Below are positions 17,801 to 25,854 of a DNA stretch of 64,000 bases, piece after piece. The translations under genes and the position numbers were made by a program. The notes beneath the pieces were generated by a model that had not been told where the DNA came from, ran no database searches, and worked only from the letters and a program-made list of their open reading frames with translations. Each line of letters begins with the position of its first letter. The stretch's first letter is position 1. The DNA comes from Streptomyces muensis. Lineage in GTDB: Bacteria; Actinomycetota; Actinomycetes; Streptomycetales; Streptomycetaceae. The DNA lies in the NCBI RefSeq assembly GCF_021474425.1, contig NZ_JAKEIP010000016.1, positions 16,800 to 80,799 of the forward strand, read 5' to 3'.

Positions 17801-18614
17801 CGCGAACTACATGTACAACGCCGCCGGGCAGCCCTGGAAGGCGCAGAAGAACGTCCGTGAGGTGCTGTCGCGGCTGTACGTCGGCAGCGAGATCGGGCAG
17901 GGCTACCACGGCGACGAGGACAACGGCGAGCAGTCGGCCTGGTTCCTGTTCTCCGCTCTGGGCTTCTATCCGCTGGTGATGGGGAGCGGCGAGTACGCCA
18001 TCGGCTCGCCCCTGTTCACCAAGGCGACGGTCCAGCTGGAGAACGGCCGCGAGCTGGTCGTCAAGGCGCCGAAGAACAGCGCCCGGAACGTGTACGTCCA
18101 GGGCCTGAAGGTCAACGGCGTTCCCTGGAAGTCGACTTCACTCCCCCACTCGCTGATCGCGAAGGGTGGGGTCCTGGAGTTCGACATGGGGTCGAAGCCC
18201 TCGTCCTGGGGCACCGGCAAGCACGCGGCGCCCGTGTCCATCACCCAGGACGACGAGGTGCCGACGCCCCGGGCGGATGTGCTGAAGGGTGACGGGGCGC
18301 TGTTCGACAACACCTCGGGTACGGAGGCGAGCGTCACCTCGGTGGAGCTGCCGCTGTCCGAGGGCGGCGCCAAGGCCGTGCAGTACACGCTGACGTCGCC
18401 GTCGGACCGGACGAAGGCGCCGACCGGCTGGAAGCTCCAGGGGTCGAAGGACGACGGGACGACGTGGCGGACCCTCGACGAACGCTCCGGACAGTCCTTC
18501 GCATGGGACCGGCAGACACGGGCGTTCTCCGTGGGATCACCGGGTACGTACGGGAAGTACCGTCTGGTGCTCGACGGCGAGGCGGTGGTGGCGGAAGTCG
18601 AACTGCTCGGGTGA
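14805..18614 (+). CDS. Secreted GH92 alpha-mannosidase-like enzyme with two F5/8-type domains
   Basis: The 1269-residue exported protein has a signal peptide, then a galactose-binding-like (F5/8 type C) domain around residues 70-220, a beta-sandwich linker, the GH92 domain (about 400-1150) and a second F5/8-like domain at the C-terminus. GH92 signatures are WDTYRTTWPAYSLLTPSQ, TSPFLGYTSTETHEGLSWALEGYLNDYGIA and GYHGDEDNGEQSAWFLFSALGFYPL. The family general acid is normally Glu in a GNEPSHH motif; here it reads GHSNQVAHH with Gln at residue 995. That substitution is known in a GH92 that hydrolyses mannose-1-phosphodiesters. The ATG at 14805 is preceded by AGGGAGGG; 19 bp separate it from the GH67 gene, suggesting an operon. 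Confidence 0.88.
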   Translation: MQQRARHRWGGPAVVSAAAFALTVGSQGAAVALPTAPAAADRSFTSSFEADDPAPDWLNTVDTEPDGTKRASGVDGGYTSGIPGNVTDHVTDVRASGENTGGGEVKENLTDGESSSKWLVFEPTGWAEFDLDKPVRIAKYALTSANDYAERDPRDWTLKGSTDGKDWKTLDTRSGETFAERFQTKTYDLAEPAEYQHFRLEVTRNNGADGILQLADVQFSTGGGDGPVPQDMLSLVDRGPSGSPTAKAGAGFTGKRALRYAGRHTADGRAYSYNKVYDVNVAVGRDTRLSYRIFPSMADGDRDYDATNVSVDLAFTDGTHLSDLGATDQHGFPLSPRGQGAAKVLYVNQWNNVASRIGSVAAGKTVDRILVAYDSPKGPAKFRGWLDDIALKAVAPEKPKAHPSDYALTTRGTLSSGGFSRGNNFPATAVPHGFNFWTPVTNAGSLSWLYDYARANNDDNLPTIQAFSASHEPSPWMGDRQTFQVMPSAASGTPDTGREARELAFRHENETARPYYYGVRFENGLKAEMAPTDHAAVLRFTYPGDDASVIFDNVTDQAGLTLDKDNGVVTGYSDVKSGLSTGATRLFVYGTFDKPVTEGSASGVKGHLRFDAGGDRTVTLRLATSLISVDQAKDNLRQEVDDASFETVKSRAQRQWDKLLGKVEVEGATPDQLTTLYSSLYRLYLYPNSGFEKVDGKYRYASPFSPMPGPDTPTHTGAKIVDGKVYVNNGFWDTYRTTWPAYSLLTPSQAGEMVDGFVQQYKDGGWTSRWSSPGYADLMTGTSSDVAFADAYVKGVGFDAKSAYDAAVKNATVVPPSSGVGRKGMETSPFLGYTSTETHEGLSWALEGYLNDYGIAKMGQALYKKTGDRRYKEESAYFLNRAQDYVNLFDSKAGFFQGRDAKGDWRVESSKYDPRVWGYDYTETNGWGYAFTAPQDSRGLANLYGGRSGLADKLDEYFATPETASPDFVGSYGGVIHEMTEARDVRMGMYGHSNQVAHHANYMYNAAGQPWKAQKNVREVLSRLYVGSEIGQGYHGDEDNGEQSAWFLFSALGFYPLVMGSGEYAIGSPLFTKATVQLENGRELVVKAPKNSARNVYVQGLKVNGVPWKSTSLPHSLIAKGGVLEFDMGSKPSSWGTGKHAAPVSITQDDEVPTPRADVLKGDGALFDNTSGTEASVTSVELPLSEGGAKAVQYTLTSPSDRTKAPTGWKLQGSKDDGTTWRTLDERSGQSFAWDRQTRAFSVGSPGTYGKYRLVLDGEAVVAEVELLG

Positions 18615-18633
18615 GCCAGGGAGTTGAGGTCTC

Positions 18634-20619
18634 ATGCAGGGTGTCGATCCGGTACGGGATGTCGATCCGGCCTGGCTGCCGGACGAAGCGTTCCGACCCA
18701 TCGGCACCCGGCGGACACTGATCCGTGGCGCGGGTCCGCTGGTGGACACCGTGCACGGCGAAGTGGCAGGGGCCTGTGAGCGGTTCGGGGGCCGCGTCGA
18801 GCGCGACGCGGCCCCCGGGCCGTTCGACCTCGTCCTGGAGCTGGCCGGCGAGGACTCCCCGGAGGCCTTCACCTGCGAACGGAACGGCGGCTGCACGACG
18901 GTCACCGCGTCCGGCCAACGTGGGCTGCTGTACGGCCTGTTCCATGTCGTACGGCTCGGCGAGTCCGCGTTCCTCGGGCAGCGACAGCGGGAACGTCACG
19001 CACCGGCGCTGGACCTGCGGATGCTGGATCACTGGGACAACGTGGCCGTGCACCCGGTCATGGGCCAGGTGGAACGGGGTTACGCCGGCGGGTCGCTGTT
19101 CTGGGAGGACGGCCGGGCGCGCGGTGAGCTGCTGGGGCGGGTGCGGGCCTACGGCAGGCTGCTCGCGGCGTGCGGGATCAACGCCGTCACGGTGAACAAC
19201 GTCAACGTGCACAAGACCGAAGCCCATCTGCTCACGGACCGGATCGACGAAGTCGCCGACATCTCACGTGAGTTGGGACGGTACGGGATCCGCACGCATC
19301 TGTCGGTCACCTTCGCCGCTCCGATGGTGCTCGGCGGGCTGCCGACCGCCGATCCGCTGGACGAGGCGGTGCAGGCGTGGTGGTCCGAGGCGACCTCGCG
19401 GGTGTACGAAGCGATACCCGGCTTCGGGGGATATGTGGTGAAGGCCGACTCGGAGGGGCAGCCGGGACCGTTCGCGTACGGCCGCAGTCACGCGGACGGC
19501 GCGAACCTGCTGGCCGGCGCACTCACCCCGTACAACGGCACCGTGCACTGGCGGGCGTTCGTCTACGACCACCGTCAGGACTGGCGGGACCGTACGACGG
19601 ACCGGGCGCGTGCCGCGTACGACCATTTCGTGCCGCTGGACGGACAGTTCGCTCCGAACGTGATCCTCCAGGTCAAGCACGGCCCGATGGACTTCCAGGT
19701 CCGCGAGCCGGTGTCCCCGCTGATCGGCGCGATGCCGCGCACCAGGCTCGCGGTGGAGACGCAGGCCACGCAGGAGTACACCGGGCAGCAGCGGCATGTG
19801 TGCTGGCTGGGCCCGATGTGGAGCGAGGTGCTGCGGTTCCGGCCCGAGGAGGGAGCTCCCGTGGGCGAGTTGGCGCGCGGCGGTCTCGTCGCCGTGTCCA
19901 ACGTCGGTGACGACCCGTTCTGGACCGGGCATCCGCTGGCCCAGGCGAACCTGTACACCTTCGGGCGGCTGGCCTGGCAGCCGGACGCGAATCCCTACCG
20001 GCTTCTGGACGAGTGGATCAGGCTGACCTTCACTCCCCGGAGGTCCGAGGAGAGCGCGCGGCTGGAGGCGGGCGTTTACGCGGTGCTGGCCCACTCGTGG
20101 CGGACGTACGAGAAGTACACCGCGCCGCTCGGCGTGGGCTGGATGGTACAGCCCGACCACCATTACGGGCCTAGCGTGGACGGCTACGAGTACAGCCCCT
20201 GGGGCACCTACCACTTCGCCGACCGCGACGGCATCGGGGTGGACCGGAGCGTGGCGACCGGTACCGGGTACGCGGGGCAGTACGCCAAGCCGTGGGCCGA
20301 GGTGTACGAATCACCCACCACCTGCCCCGACGAGCTGTTGCTGTTCTTCCACCACGTGTCGTACGACCACGTACTCCGCAGCGGGAAGACGGTGATCCAG
20401 CACATGTACGACACCCACTTCGAGGGTGTGGAAGAGGTGGAGGCGGCCCAGCGGGTGTGGCAGGGGCTGTCGGACCTCGTGGACCCGGCGCGCCACGCGC
20501 GGGTGGCGGAGCGGTTCGAGGAGCAGCTCCGCAGTGCCCGCGAGTGGCGCGATCAGATCAACAGCTACTTCTTCCGTAAGTCGGGTGTGGCCGACGCACA
20601 TGGGCGGCGCATCTACTGA
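18634..20619 (+). CDS. aguA: GH67 alpha-glucuronidase
   Basis: The 661-residue enzyme removes 4-O-methyl-glucuronic acid from the non-reducing end of aldouronic acids derived from glucuronoxylan. Visible landmarks are ALDLRMLDHWDN, AACGINAVTVNNVNV, GFGGYVVKADSEGQPGP with the general-acid Glu, and LQVKHGPMDFQVREP with the Asp and Glu that act as catalytic base partners. There is no signal peptide, so it acts in the cytosol on imported oligosaccharides. It follows the GH92 gene by 19 bp and overlaps the 3' end of the convergent GH42 gene by seven bases. The neighbouring LplA-type transporter and acetylxylan esterase support a xylan role. Confidence 0.93.
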   Translation: MQGVDPVRDVDPAWLPDEAFRPIGTRRTLIRGAGPLVDTVHGEVAGACERFGGRVERDAAPGPFDLVLELAGEDSPEAFTCERNGGCTTVTASGQRGLLYGLFHVVRLGESAFLGQRQRERHAPALDLRMLDHWDNVAVHPVMGQVERGYAGGSLFWEDGRARGELLGRVRAYGRLLAACGINAVTVNNVNVHKTEAHLLTDRIDEVADISRELGRYGIRTHLSVTFAAPMVLGGLPTADPLDEAVQAWWSEATSRVYEAIPGFGGYVVKADSEGQPGPFAYGRSHADGANLLAGALTPYNGTVHWRAFVYDHRQDWRDRTTDRARAAYDHFVPLDGQFAPNVILQVKHGPMDFQVREPVSPLIGAMPRTRLAVETQATQEYTGQQRHVCWLGPMWSEVLRFRPEEGAPVGELARGGLVAVSNVGDDPFWTGHPLAQANLYTFGRLAWQPDANPYRLLDEWIRLTFTPRRSEESARLEAGVYAVLAHSWRTYEKYTAPLGVGWMVQPDHHYGPSVDGYEYSPWGTYHFADRDGIGVDRSVATGTGYAGQYAKPWAEVYESPTTCPDELLLFFHHVSYDHVLRSGKTVIQHMYDTHFEGVEEVEAAQRVWQGLSDLVDPARHARVAERFEEQLRSAREWRDQINSYFFRKSGVADAHGRRIY

Positions 20620-22634
20620 CTGCGGAGGATCAGTGTGCCCAACGGGTCGAGGGTCAGTGGCTCGCCCTCCTCGAACCGCTTGCCGGTCAGCAGGTCCGTG
20701 GCGGTGGTGTGGGCGCAGAGGTGGGCCGGTTCGGGGGCGTGGTTGAGGAGGAAGAGGAGGCGGGTGCCGTCGGGGGCGACCCGGGTGGCGGTCTCCAGCG
20801 CCGGGTGGCCGCTGTAGGGGCCGAGCAGGTCATGGCGGGCGAGGATCCGGCGGACGACCCGGTCGACTCCGGGTTGGTCGAGGGCGGTGCCGACGTACCA
20901 GCCCTCGCCCTTGCCGTAGGCGTGCCGGGTCACGGCCGGGGTGCCGGCGTAGAAGTCCGTGCCGTAGGTGCCGACCGGCTCGGTGGCGCCTTGTGGCAGC
21001 ACGATCTCGAAGAGCAGACGGGCCTCGCAGGTGAGGTCGCCCAGCTGGACGGTCTGGACGAAGTCACGTGGCCGGGAGTCCCACTCGTCGACGCGGACGC
21101 CCATGAGGGACGCGAGCGGTCCGGGCACATCGGCCAGGAACGCCCGGTCGTGTGCGTCGACGCGGCCGGACAGGAAGGTCGTCAGGACGGTTCCGCCACG
21201 TGCGGCCACGGCTTCCAGGCGCCGTGCCAAGCCCCCTTTGACCATGTGCAGGACCGGCGCGAGCACCACGTCGTACGCCGTGAGGTCGGCCGTGACCGGG
21301 ACGACGTCCACGTCCGCGCCGGCCTCGCGCGCGGCCCGGTAGTAGGCGTGGACCACCTCCTGGTACTTGACCAACCGGGACGGACCGTCGGAGATCTCCA
21401 GCGCCCACCAGCTGTCCCAGTCGAAGAGCAGGGCGGTGCGGGCCGGGGTGCGGGCGCCGAGGGTGGCGTCGCCGAGAGCCTCCAACTCACCTCCCAGTTC
21501 GGCCACTTCACGGAAGACCCGGGTGTCGTCCCGGCCCGCGTGGCCGATCACCGCGCCGTGGTACTTCTCGCAGGCGCCGCGTGAGGCGCGCATCTGGAAG
21601 TAGAGGGCGGCGTCGGCGCCGTGGGCGACGGCCTGGAAGGTGACGAGCCTCAACTCACCAGGTCTGCGCAGGGGGTTGACGTCACGGCAGGCAGTCGTGG
21701 ACGGGGTCTGCTCCATCAGCCAGAAGGGGGCGCCGTCCTTCAGGCCGCGCATCAGGTCGTGGGCGAGGGCGGGCCAGGTCGGCGGGGCGTCCAGGGGCGG
21801 GTAGCTGTCCCAGGAGGCGAAGTCGAGATGGGGTGCCCAGCGGTGGTAGTCGAGGGGGCGAAACATGCCCATGAAGTTGGTGGTGACGGGCGTTGTCCGG
21901 TCATGGGCGCGGATCACCTCCTTCTCGGCGAGGAAGCAGCCGAGGAGGGCGTCGGTGGTGAAGCGGAGGTAGTCGAGGGTGATGCCCTGGAAGGCGGTGT
22001 GGTCGGGACCGCGCCAGTGCTCGGTGAGGGCGCTCGGGGGTTCGATCTCGCCGAAGTCGGTGTAGCGGTGGGACCAGAAGGTCGCCCACCAGGCGTCGTT
22101 GAGGGCGTCGAGGGTACCGTACCTGTCTTCCAGCCATGCCCGGAAGGCCTCGGCGCACAGGTCGCAGTAGCAGGCGCCGCCGTACTCGTTGTTGATGTGC
22201 CAGGCCAGGAGCGCCGGGTGGTCCGCGTAGCGTTCGGCGAGGCGGGCCGCCATGGCCGTGGCGTGGTCGCGGTACGCCGGTGAGCTGGGGCAGAAGTTGT
22301 GGCGCTGGCCGTAGCGGTGGCGGCGGCCCTCGAAGTCGGTGCGGTTGACCTCCGGGTGCCGTTTCGCGAGCCAGGGCGGGAGCGCGGCGGTGCCGGTGGC
22401 CAGGCAGACCTGGCGGTGCTCGGCGGCGGCGCGGTCCAGGACGCGGTCGAGGAACGTGAAGTCGTAGGTGTCGGGGGCGGGTTGGGTGAGGGACCAGGAG
22501 AAGACGCCGACCGTCAGGGTGTCGATGCCGGCCTGTGTGAAGAGGCGGTGGTCGTCGTCCCAGACCGGCTCGGGCCACTGCTCGGGGTTGTAGTCGCCGC
22601 CGTACGGGATCTTCGGGGTGCGCGGCGCTGTCAT
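20613..22634 (-). CDS. GH42 beta-galactosidase/alpha-L-arabinopyranosidase family enzyme
   Basis: The 673-residue cytosolic enzyme opens with IPYGGDYNPEQWPEPVWDDDHRLFTQAGIDTLTVGVFSW, the GH42 start. HINNEYGGACYCDLC contains the acid/base Glu, and PFWLMEQTPS contains the nucleophile Glu. Two CxxC-like pairs near CYCDLC resemble the zinc site of several GH42 enzymes. The barrel is followed by a beta-galactosidase trimerisation-like domain and a beta-sandwich tail. It removes terminal beta-galactose or alpha-arabinopyranose from oligosaccharides; the exact sugar cannot be read. The ATG overlaps the upstream gene's TGA (ATGA), so translation is coupled. The frame extends to 23144 only as a shadow. 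Confidence 0.9.
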   Translation of the reverse strand: MTAPRTPKIPYGGDYNPEQWPEPVWDDDHRLFTQAGIDTLTVGVFSWSLTQPAPDTYDFTFLDRVLDRAAAEHRQVCLATGTAALPPWLAKRHPEVNRTDFEGRRHRYGQRHNFCPSSPAYRDHATAMAARLAERYADHPALLAWHINNEYGGACYCDLCAEAFRAWLEDRYGTLDALNDAWWATFWSHRYTDFGEIEPPSALTEHWRGPDHTAFQGITLDYLRFTTDALLGCFLAEKEVIRAHDRTTPVTTNFMGMFRPLDYHRWAPHLDFASWDSYPPLDAPPTWPALAHDLMRGLKDGAPFWLMEQTPSTTACRDVNPLRRPGELRLVTFQAVAHGADAALYFQMRASRGACEKYHGAVIGHAGRDDTRVFREVAELGGELEALGDATLGARTPARTALLFDWDSWWALEISDGPSRLVKYQEVVHAYYRAAREAGADVDVVPVTADLTAYDVVLAPVLHMVKGGLARRLEAVAARGGTVLTTFLSGRVDAHDRAFLADVPGPLASLMGVRVDEWDSRPRDFVQTVQLGDLTCEARLLFEIVLPQGATEPVGTYGTDFYAGTPAVTRHAYGKGEGWYVGTALDQPGVDRVVRRILARHDLLGPYSGHPALETATRVAPDGTRLLFLLNHAPEPAHLCAHTTATDLLTGKRFEEGEPLTLDPLGTLILRSQ

Positions 22635-23317
22635 GCCGTGAAGTCCTCCTCGGTCTCGGCGATCACCGGGCGGCCGCTGTGCAGCAGGGAGAGCAGCAGC
22701 GGGGCGGCCAGCAGGGCGGGCAGGGCCTCGGTCAGCAGGGCGGTCGAAGCGGCCACGAGGACGAGCAGGGAGGCGGCGCCGAGGGTGGCGCGGGCGTGCC
22801 GGAAGAGGAAGTACCCGGCGAGGCGGGCGGTGTCGCGGGCACGGAAGGTGAAGAGGGAGGTGAGAAGCAACATGTGCGCGCCCCACAGGAGGGAGGCGCA
22901 ACCTATGGCCGCGAGCAACACGGCCCACCAGCCGGGCAGGCCGGTCGCGGAGAAGTGGGTCAGGGTGAAGGCGATGACCGTCAGCCAGGCGAGGAGGGGC
23001 GCCCAGAGCTTCAGGGCCGGGAGGGCGTTGAGCCGCCAGCCGCGTGCGAACGCCCGCGCCGGGTGCAGTTCGGTGAGGTCGCGGCTGCGGTGGTGCAGGG
23101 CGTACAGGGCGGCGGACAGGGCCGGGCCGAGCGGGAGCAGGCATACGGCGGCCAGGGGCAGGTTGGCCGGGTCGGGGCCGAGGAGGAGCAGGCCGACGAG
23201 TCCGGGTGCGGCGGCCAGGAGCAGCAGGGCCTCGACGGCGACCAGGGTGTGGATCAGGGCGGCGGCCCGGGAGAGGGCTCCGGTGCCGAAGTCGGCCGCG
23301 GGGGCGTCGCCGCTCAC
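22631..23317 (-). CDS. DUF624 (YesL-like) integral membrane protein
   Basis: The 228-residue protein has about five hydrophobic segments (such as LIHTLVAVEALLLLAAAPGLVGLLLLG and LGASLLVLVAASTALLTEALPALLAAPLLLSLL) and the pattern of YesL/DUF624 proteins, which recur in operons with LplA-type importers for plant cell-wall oligosaccharides. Its biochemical role is unknown; an accessory function in oligosaccharide uptake is inferred from context only. The GTG at 23317 overlaps the TGA of the binding-protein gene (GTGA) and its own TGA overlaps the GH42 ATG, so it is embedded in a tightly coupled operon. Confidence 0.75.
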   Translation of the reverse strand: MSGDAPAADFGTGALSRAAALIHTLVAVEALLLLAAAPGLVGLLLLGPDPANLPLAAVCLLPLGPALSAALYALHHRSRDLTELHPARAFARGWRLNALPALKLWAPLLAWLTVIAFTLTHFSATGLPGWWAVLLAAIGCASLLWGAHMLLLTSLFTFRARDTARLAGYFLFRHARATLGAASLLVLVAASTALLTEALPALLAAPLLLSLLHSGRPVIAETEEDFTA

Positions 23318-24969
23318 CCGTTCTCCTTCTTGAAGCGTTCGTACGCCGTGTTGTGCAGGTCGACGAACTTCTGCATGTTCTTCGCCTTCAGCTCGGCGAG
23401 GTACGCGTCCCATTCGGACATGGGGCGTTTGCCGAGGACGAACTTGAGGGTGTTCTGGGTGACGTGGTCCCTGAGCGGCGTCTCCCACAGGGACGCCTGT
23501 TCCTGCTCGAAGGACTGCAGCGGGTGGGCCGGGGCGATGGGCGTCTGTTCGCGCTGGGACATGGCGTCCTGGAACTTCTTCTCGTCGGGGCTGAACATGG
23601 AGGAGACGAGTTCCCAGCTGCCGCCGTAGGCGAAGACGCCGTTGTAGAAGCCGTAGTCCTTCTGCATGTCCTTCGGGGCGTCCGGGTCGGAGCCCATGAG
23701 GCTGATGCCGGGCTCGGCCTTGTACTGGCCCCCGGAGCGGGTGTAGGTGACGCCCTCGACGCCCCAGCGTGCGAACCGCTGGCCCTCGTCCGAGTACCAC
23801 AGCCAGTCCACGAACTGCATCATCGCGACGAAGCCGTCGCTCTTGAGGGCCTCGCTGGAGATCATGACGCCGTTCTCCAGCCGGACGCCGCCCAGCACCA
23901 CGGGACCGGCGGGGCCGAGCGGCACCGGGATCATCTCGATCTTCGCGCCCTTGACCTGCTTCTGAAGGTTGTACCGGTATTCCTGCACCAGTACCTGCGG
24001 GTTGGCGCTGATCGCGAAGGACTTCTCACCGAGCAGCTTCTGCGCGGCCTCGTCGTCGGTCTGGGTGAAGCTCTCCGGGTCCACCAGCTTCTCGGCGACA
24101 AGCTTGCGCACGTACTCGATCATCTGCCGGAAGGCGTCGGTCGCCCCGGTGAAGACGAACTTCCGCGTGTTCGCGTCCCAGCTGATGTTGTCGTACGTCC
24201 ATCCGGCCCGGACACCGTAGGCCTGGCCGAGGTAGCTGAAGAGGGCGGCGGCCGGGTAGGGCGTGTTCTTGCTCCAGCGGTCGGAGAACGGGTAGCGGTC
24301 CGGGTACTCCTCCTTCACCGCCTTGAAGACGTCGTACACCTCGTCCCAGGTGGTGGGCGCGCTCAGTCCGAGCCGTTCGAGGACGTCGGTGCGCAGCGCC
24401 AGCGAGTAGCCGGATCTGGGCTTCTCGTGCAGGCCGGGCAGCAGATAGAACTTGCCGTCGGACTGCCGGATCGAGTCGAGTTCCGGCTCCAGCTTCCAGC
24501 GCTTGACCTTGTCCTGGAAGTTGGGCATGAGGTGCGTGTAGTCGCTGACCGGGAGGATCGCGCCCGACGAGACGAACGCGACCTCGGAGGGGTGGTACGT
24601 CTTGGGGATCAGGAACGGGGCGTCGCCCGAGCCGATGAGGACGCTGCGCTTCTTCTCGTAGTCGACCAGGGGGACGGCGACGGGTTCGAAGGTGACGCCG
24701 GTGCGCTTGGTGAGCTCCTTCCAGAACAGCCAGTTCTTCTTCATCGGGTAGACCGGGTTGTCGTTGTGCAGCACCGAGAAGGAGAGCGCCTTGGTCGCCT
24801 TGAACTGCTGGCCGGCGCGGTACTCCTTCATGGCGCCGTCCCTCTTCTTCGACAGGTCCTTGGAGTCGGCGCCGTCGTCACCGCTGCCGCAGCCGGTGAG
24901 GGTGGCGAGGCCGATGAAACCGGCGGCGGCGAGGATCTGACGCCGTGACAGCTGTCCTGTGTTCTTCAC
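23314..24969 (-). CDS. Extracellular solute-binding lipoprotein (LplA/AguE-like)
   Basis: The 551-residue binding protein has a signal with twin Arg (LSRRQILAAAGFIGLATLTGCGSG) and an LTGC lipobox. It belongs to the long LplA/YtcQ type, with FLIPKTYHPSEVAFVSSGAILPVSDY, FVDWLWYSDEGQRFARWGVEGV and NGVFAYGGSWE segments. In Geobacillus the homologous AguE binds aldotetraouronic acid, and here the operon sits opposite a GH67 alpha-glucuronidase, so I infer uronic-acid-decorated xylo-oligosaccharides as cargo. The start is a GTG with AAAGGAG upstream. It lies 15 bp after the permease gene and overlaps the DUF624 gene by four bases. Confidence 0.85.
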   Translation of the reverse strand: MKNTGQLSRRQILAAAGFIGLATLTGCGSGDDGADSKDLSKKRDGAMKEYRAGQQFKATKALSFSVLHNDNPVYPMKKNWLFWKELTKRTGVTFEPVAVPLVDYEKKRSVLIGSGDAPFLIPKTYHPSEVAFVSSGAILPVSDYTHLMPNFQDKVKRWKLEPELDSIRQSDGKFYLLPGLHEKPRSGYSLALRTDVLERLGLSAPTTWDEVYDVFKAVKEEYPDRYPFSDRWSKNTPYPAAALFSYLGQAYGVRAGWTYDNISWDANTRKFVFTGATDAFRQMIEYVRKLVAEKLVDPESFTQTDDEAAQKLLGEKSFAISANPQVLVQEYRYNLQKQVKGAKIEMIPVPLGPAGPVVLGGVRLENGVMISSEALKSDGFVAMMQFVDWLWYSDEGQRFARWGVEGVTYTRSGGQYKAEPGISLMGSDPDAPKDMQKDYGFYNGVFAYGGSWELVSSMFSPDEKKFQDAMSQREQTPIAPAHPLQSFEQEQASLWETPLRDHVTQNTLKFVLGKRPMSEWDAYLAELKAKNMQKFVDLHNTAYERFKKENG

Positions 24970-24984
24970 AGTTGCTCCTTTGGG

Positions 24985-25854
24985 TTAGCCCTTGACGGCG
25001 CCGAGCATCACGCCCGAGACGAAGTAGCGCTGGACGAACGGATAGACACAGAGGATGGGCAGCGAGGTCAGCACGATGGTGACCGCCTGGATGTTCGCCC
25101 CGACCTGGCTGAGCTGGGCGTCGGCGGCGCCCGCGTTGCCGCCCGTGGTGGCGCCGGAGATGAGGTTGCGCAGATAGACCGTGACCGGCATCAGCTCGGA
25201 CTTGTCCATGTAGAGGAAGGCGCTGAACCAGGAGTTCCAGAACGACACCGAGTAGAACAGCACCATGGTCGCGACGACCGCCTTGGACAGCGGCAGCACG
25301 ATCCGCAGCAGGATCCCGTACGTGCTGAGCCCGTCGATCTGGGCGGCCTCCTCCAGTTCGGTCGGCAGGCTCTCGAAGAAGGCCTTCATCACCAGCAGGT
25401 TGAAGACGCTGATGGCGTTGGGGAGCGCTATGGCCCAGACGCTGTTCTTCAGGCCGAGGCTGGTGACCAGGACGTAGTTGGGGATCAGGCCGCCGGTGAA
25501 GAACATGGTGAAGACGGCGACCCCGACCAGGACGCCGCGTCCCTTGAGGTGCTTCTTCGACAGGACGTAGGCGTAACAGGTGGTCAGGACCATGGCGACG
25601 GCGGTCGCGACGACCGTGTACAGCACGGTGTTGCCGTAGTTCCGCCAGAACATGGAGTCCTGGAACACGATCTTGTACGTGGTGAGGTTGAACCCCTCGG
25701 GCCACAGCGTGACCTCACCGGCCCGGATCTGCCGTTCCGCGCTGAACGAGCGGGCGACGATGTTGGCGAACGGGTACAGGGTGACGATCACGACGAGGGT
25801 GAGGACGACGCCGTTGACGCCCTGGAATACGCGGTAGGAGCGGCTCGGCTTCAC
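24985..25854 (-). CDS. Carbohydrate ABC permease (LplC/AguG-like)
   Basis: The 289-residue MalG-type subunit has six transmembrane segments and the EAA loop EEAAQIDGLSTYGILLRIVLPLSKA. The segments NIVARSFSAERQIRAGEVTLWPEGF and the C-terminal YPFVQRYFVSGVMLGAVKG are diagnostic of the LplC/YtcP group rather than of maltose permeases. It forms the channel with the gene upstream. I chose the GTG at 25854, whose GTGA overlaps the stop of the upstream permease; the frame runs to 26865 only as a shadow. No ATPase gene is present, so a shared ATPase such as MsiK is expected. Confidence 0.87.
   Translation of the reverse strand: MKPSRSYRVFQGVNGVVLTLVVIVTLYPFANIVARSFSAERQIRAGEVTLWPEGFNLTTYKIVFQDSMFWRNYGNTVLYTVVATAVAMVLTTCYAYVLSKKHLKGRGVLVGVAVFTMFFTGGLIPNYVLVTSLGLKNSVWAIALPNAISVFNLLVMKAFFESLPTELEEAAQIDGLSTYGILLRIVLPLSKAVVATMVLFYSVSFWNSWFSAFLYMDKSELMPVTVYLRNLISGATTGGNAGAADAQLSQVGANIQAVTIVLTSLPILCVYPFVQRYFVSGVMLGAVKG

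Noticed and set aside
14412..17909. A minus-strand open frame of about 1165 codons
   Set aside because: It is antisense to the GH92 gene, which has full family motifs. The shadow translation shows only Val/Arg/Gly-rich sequence.
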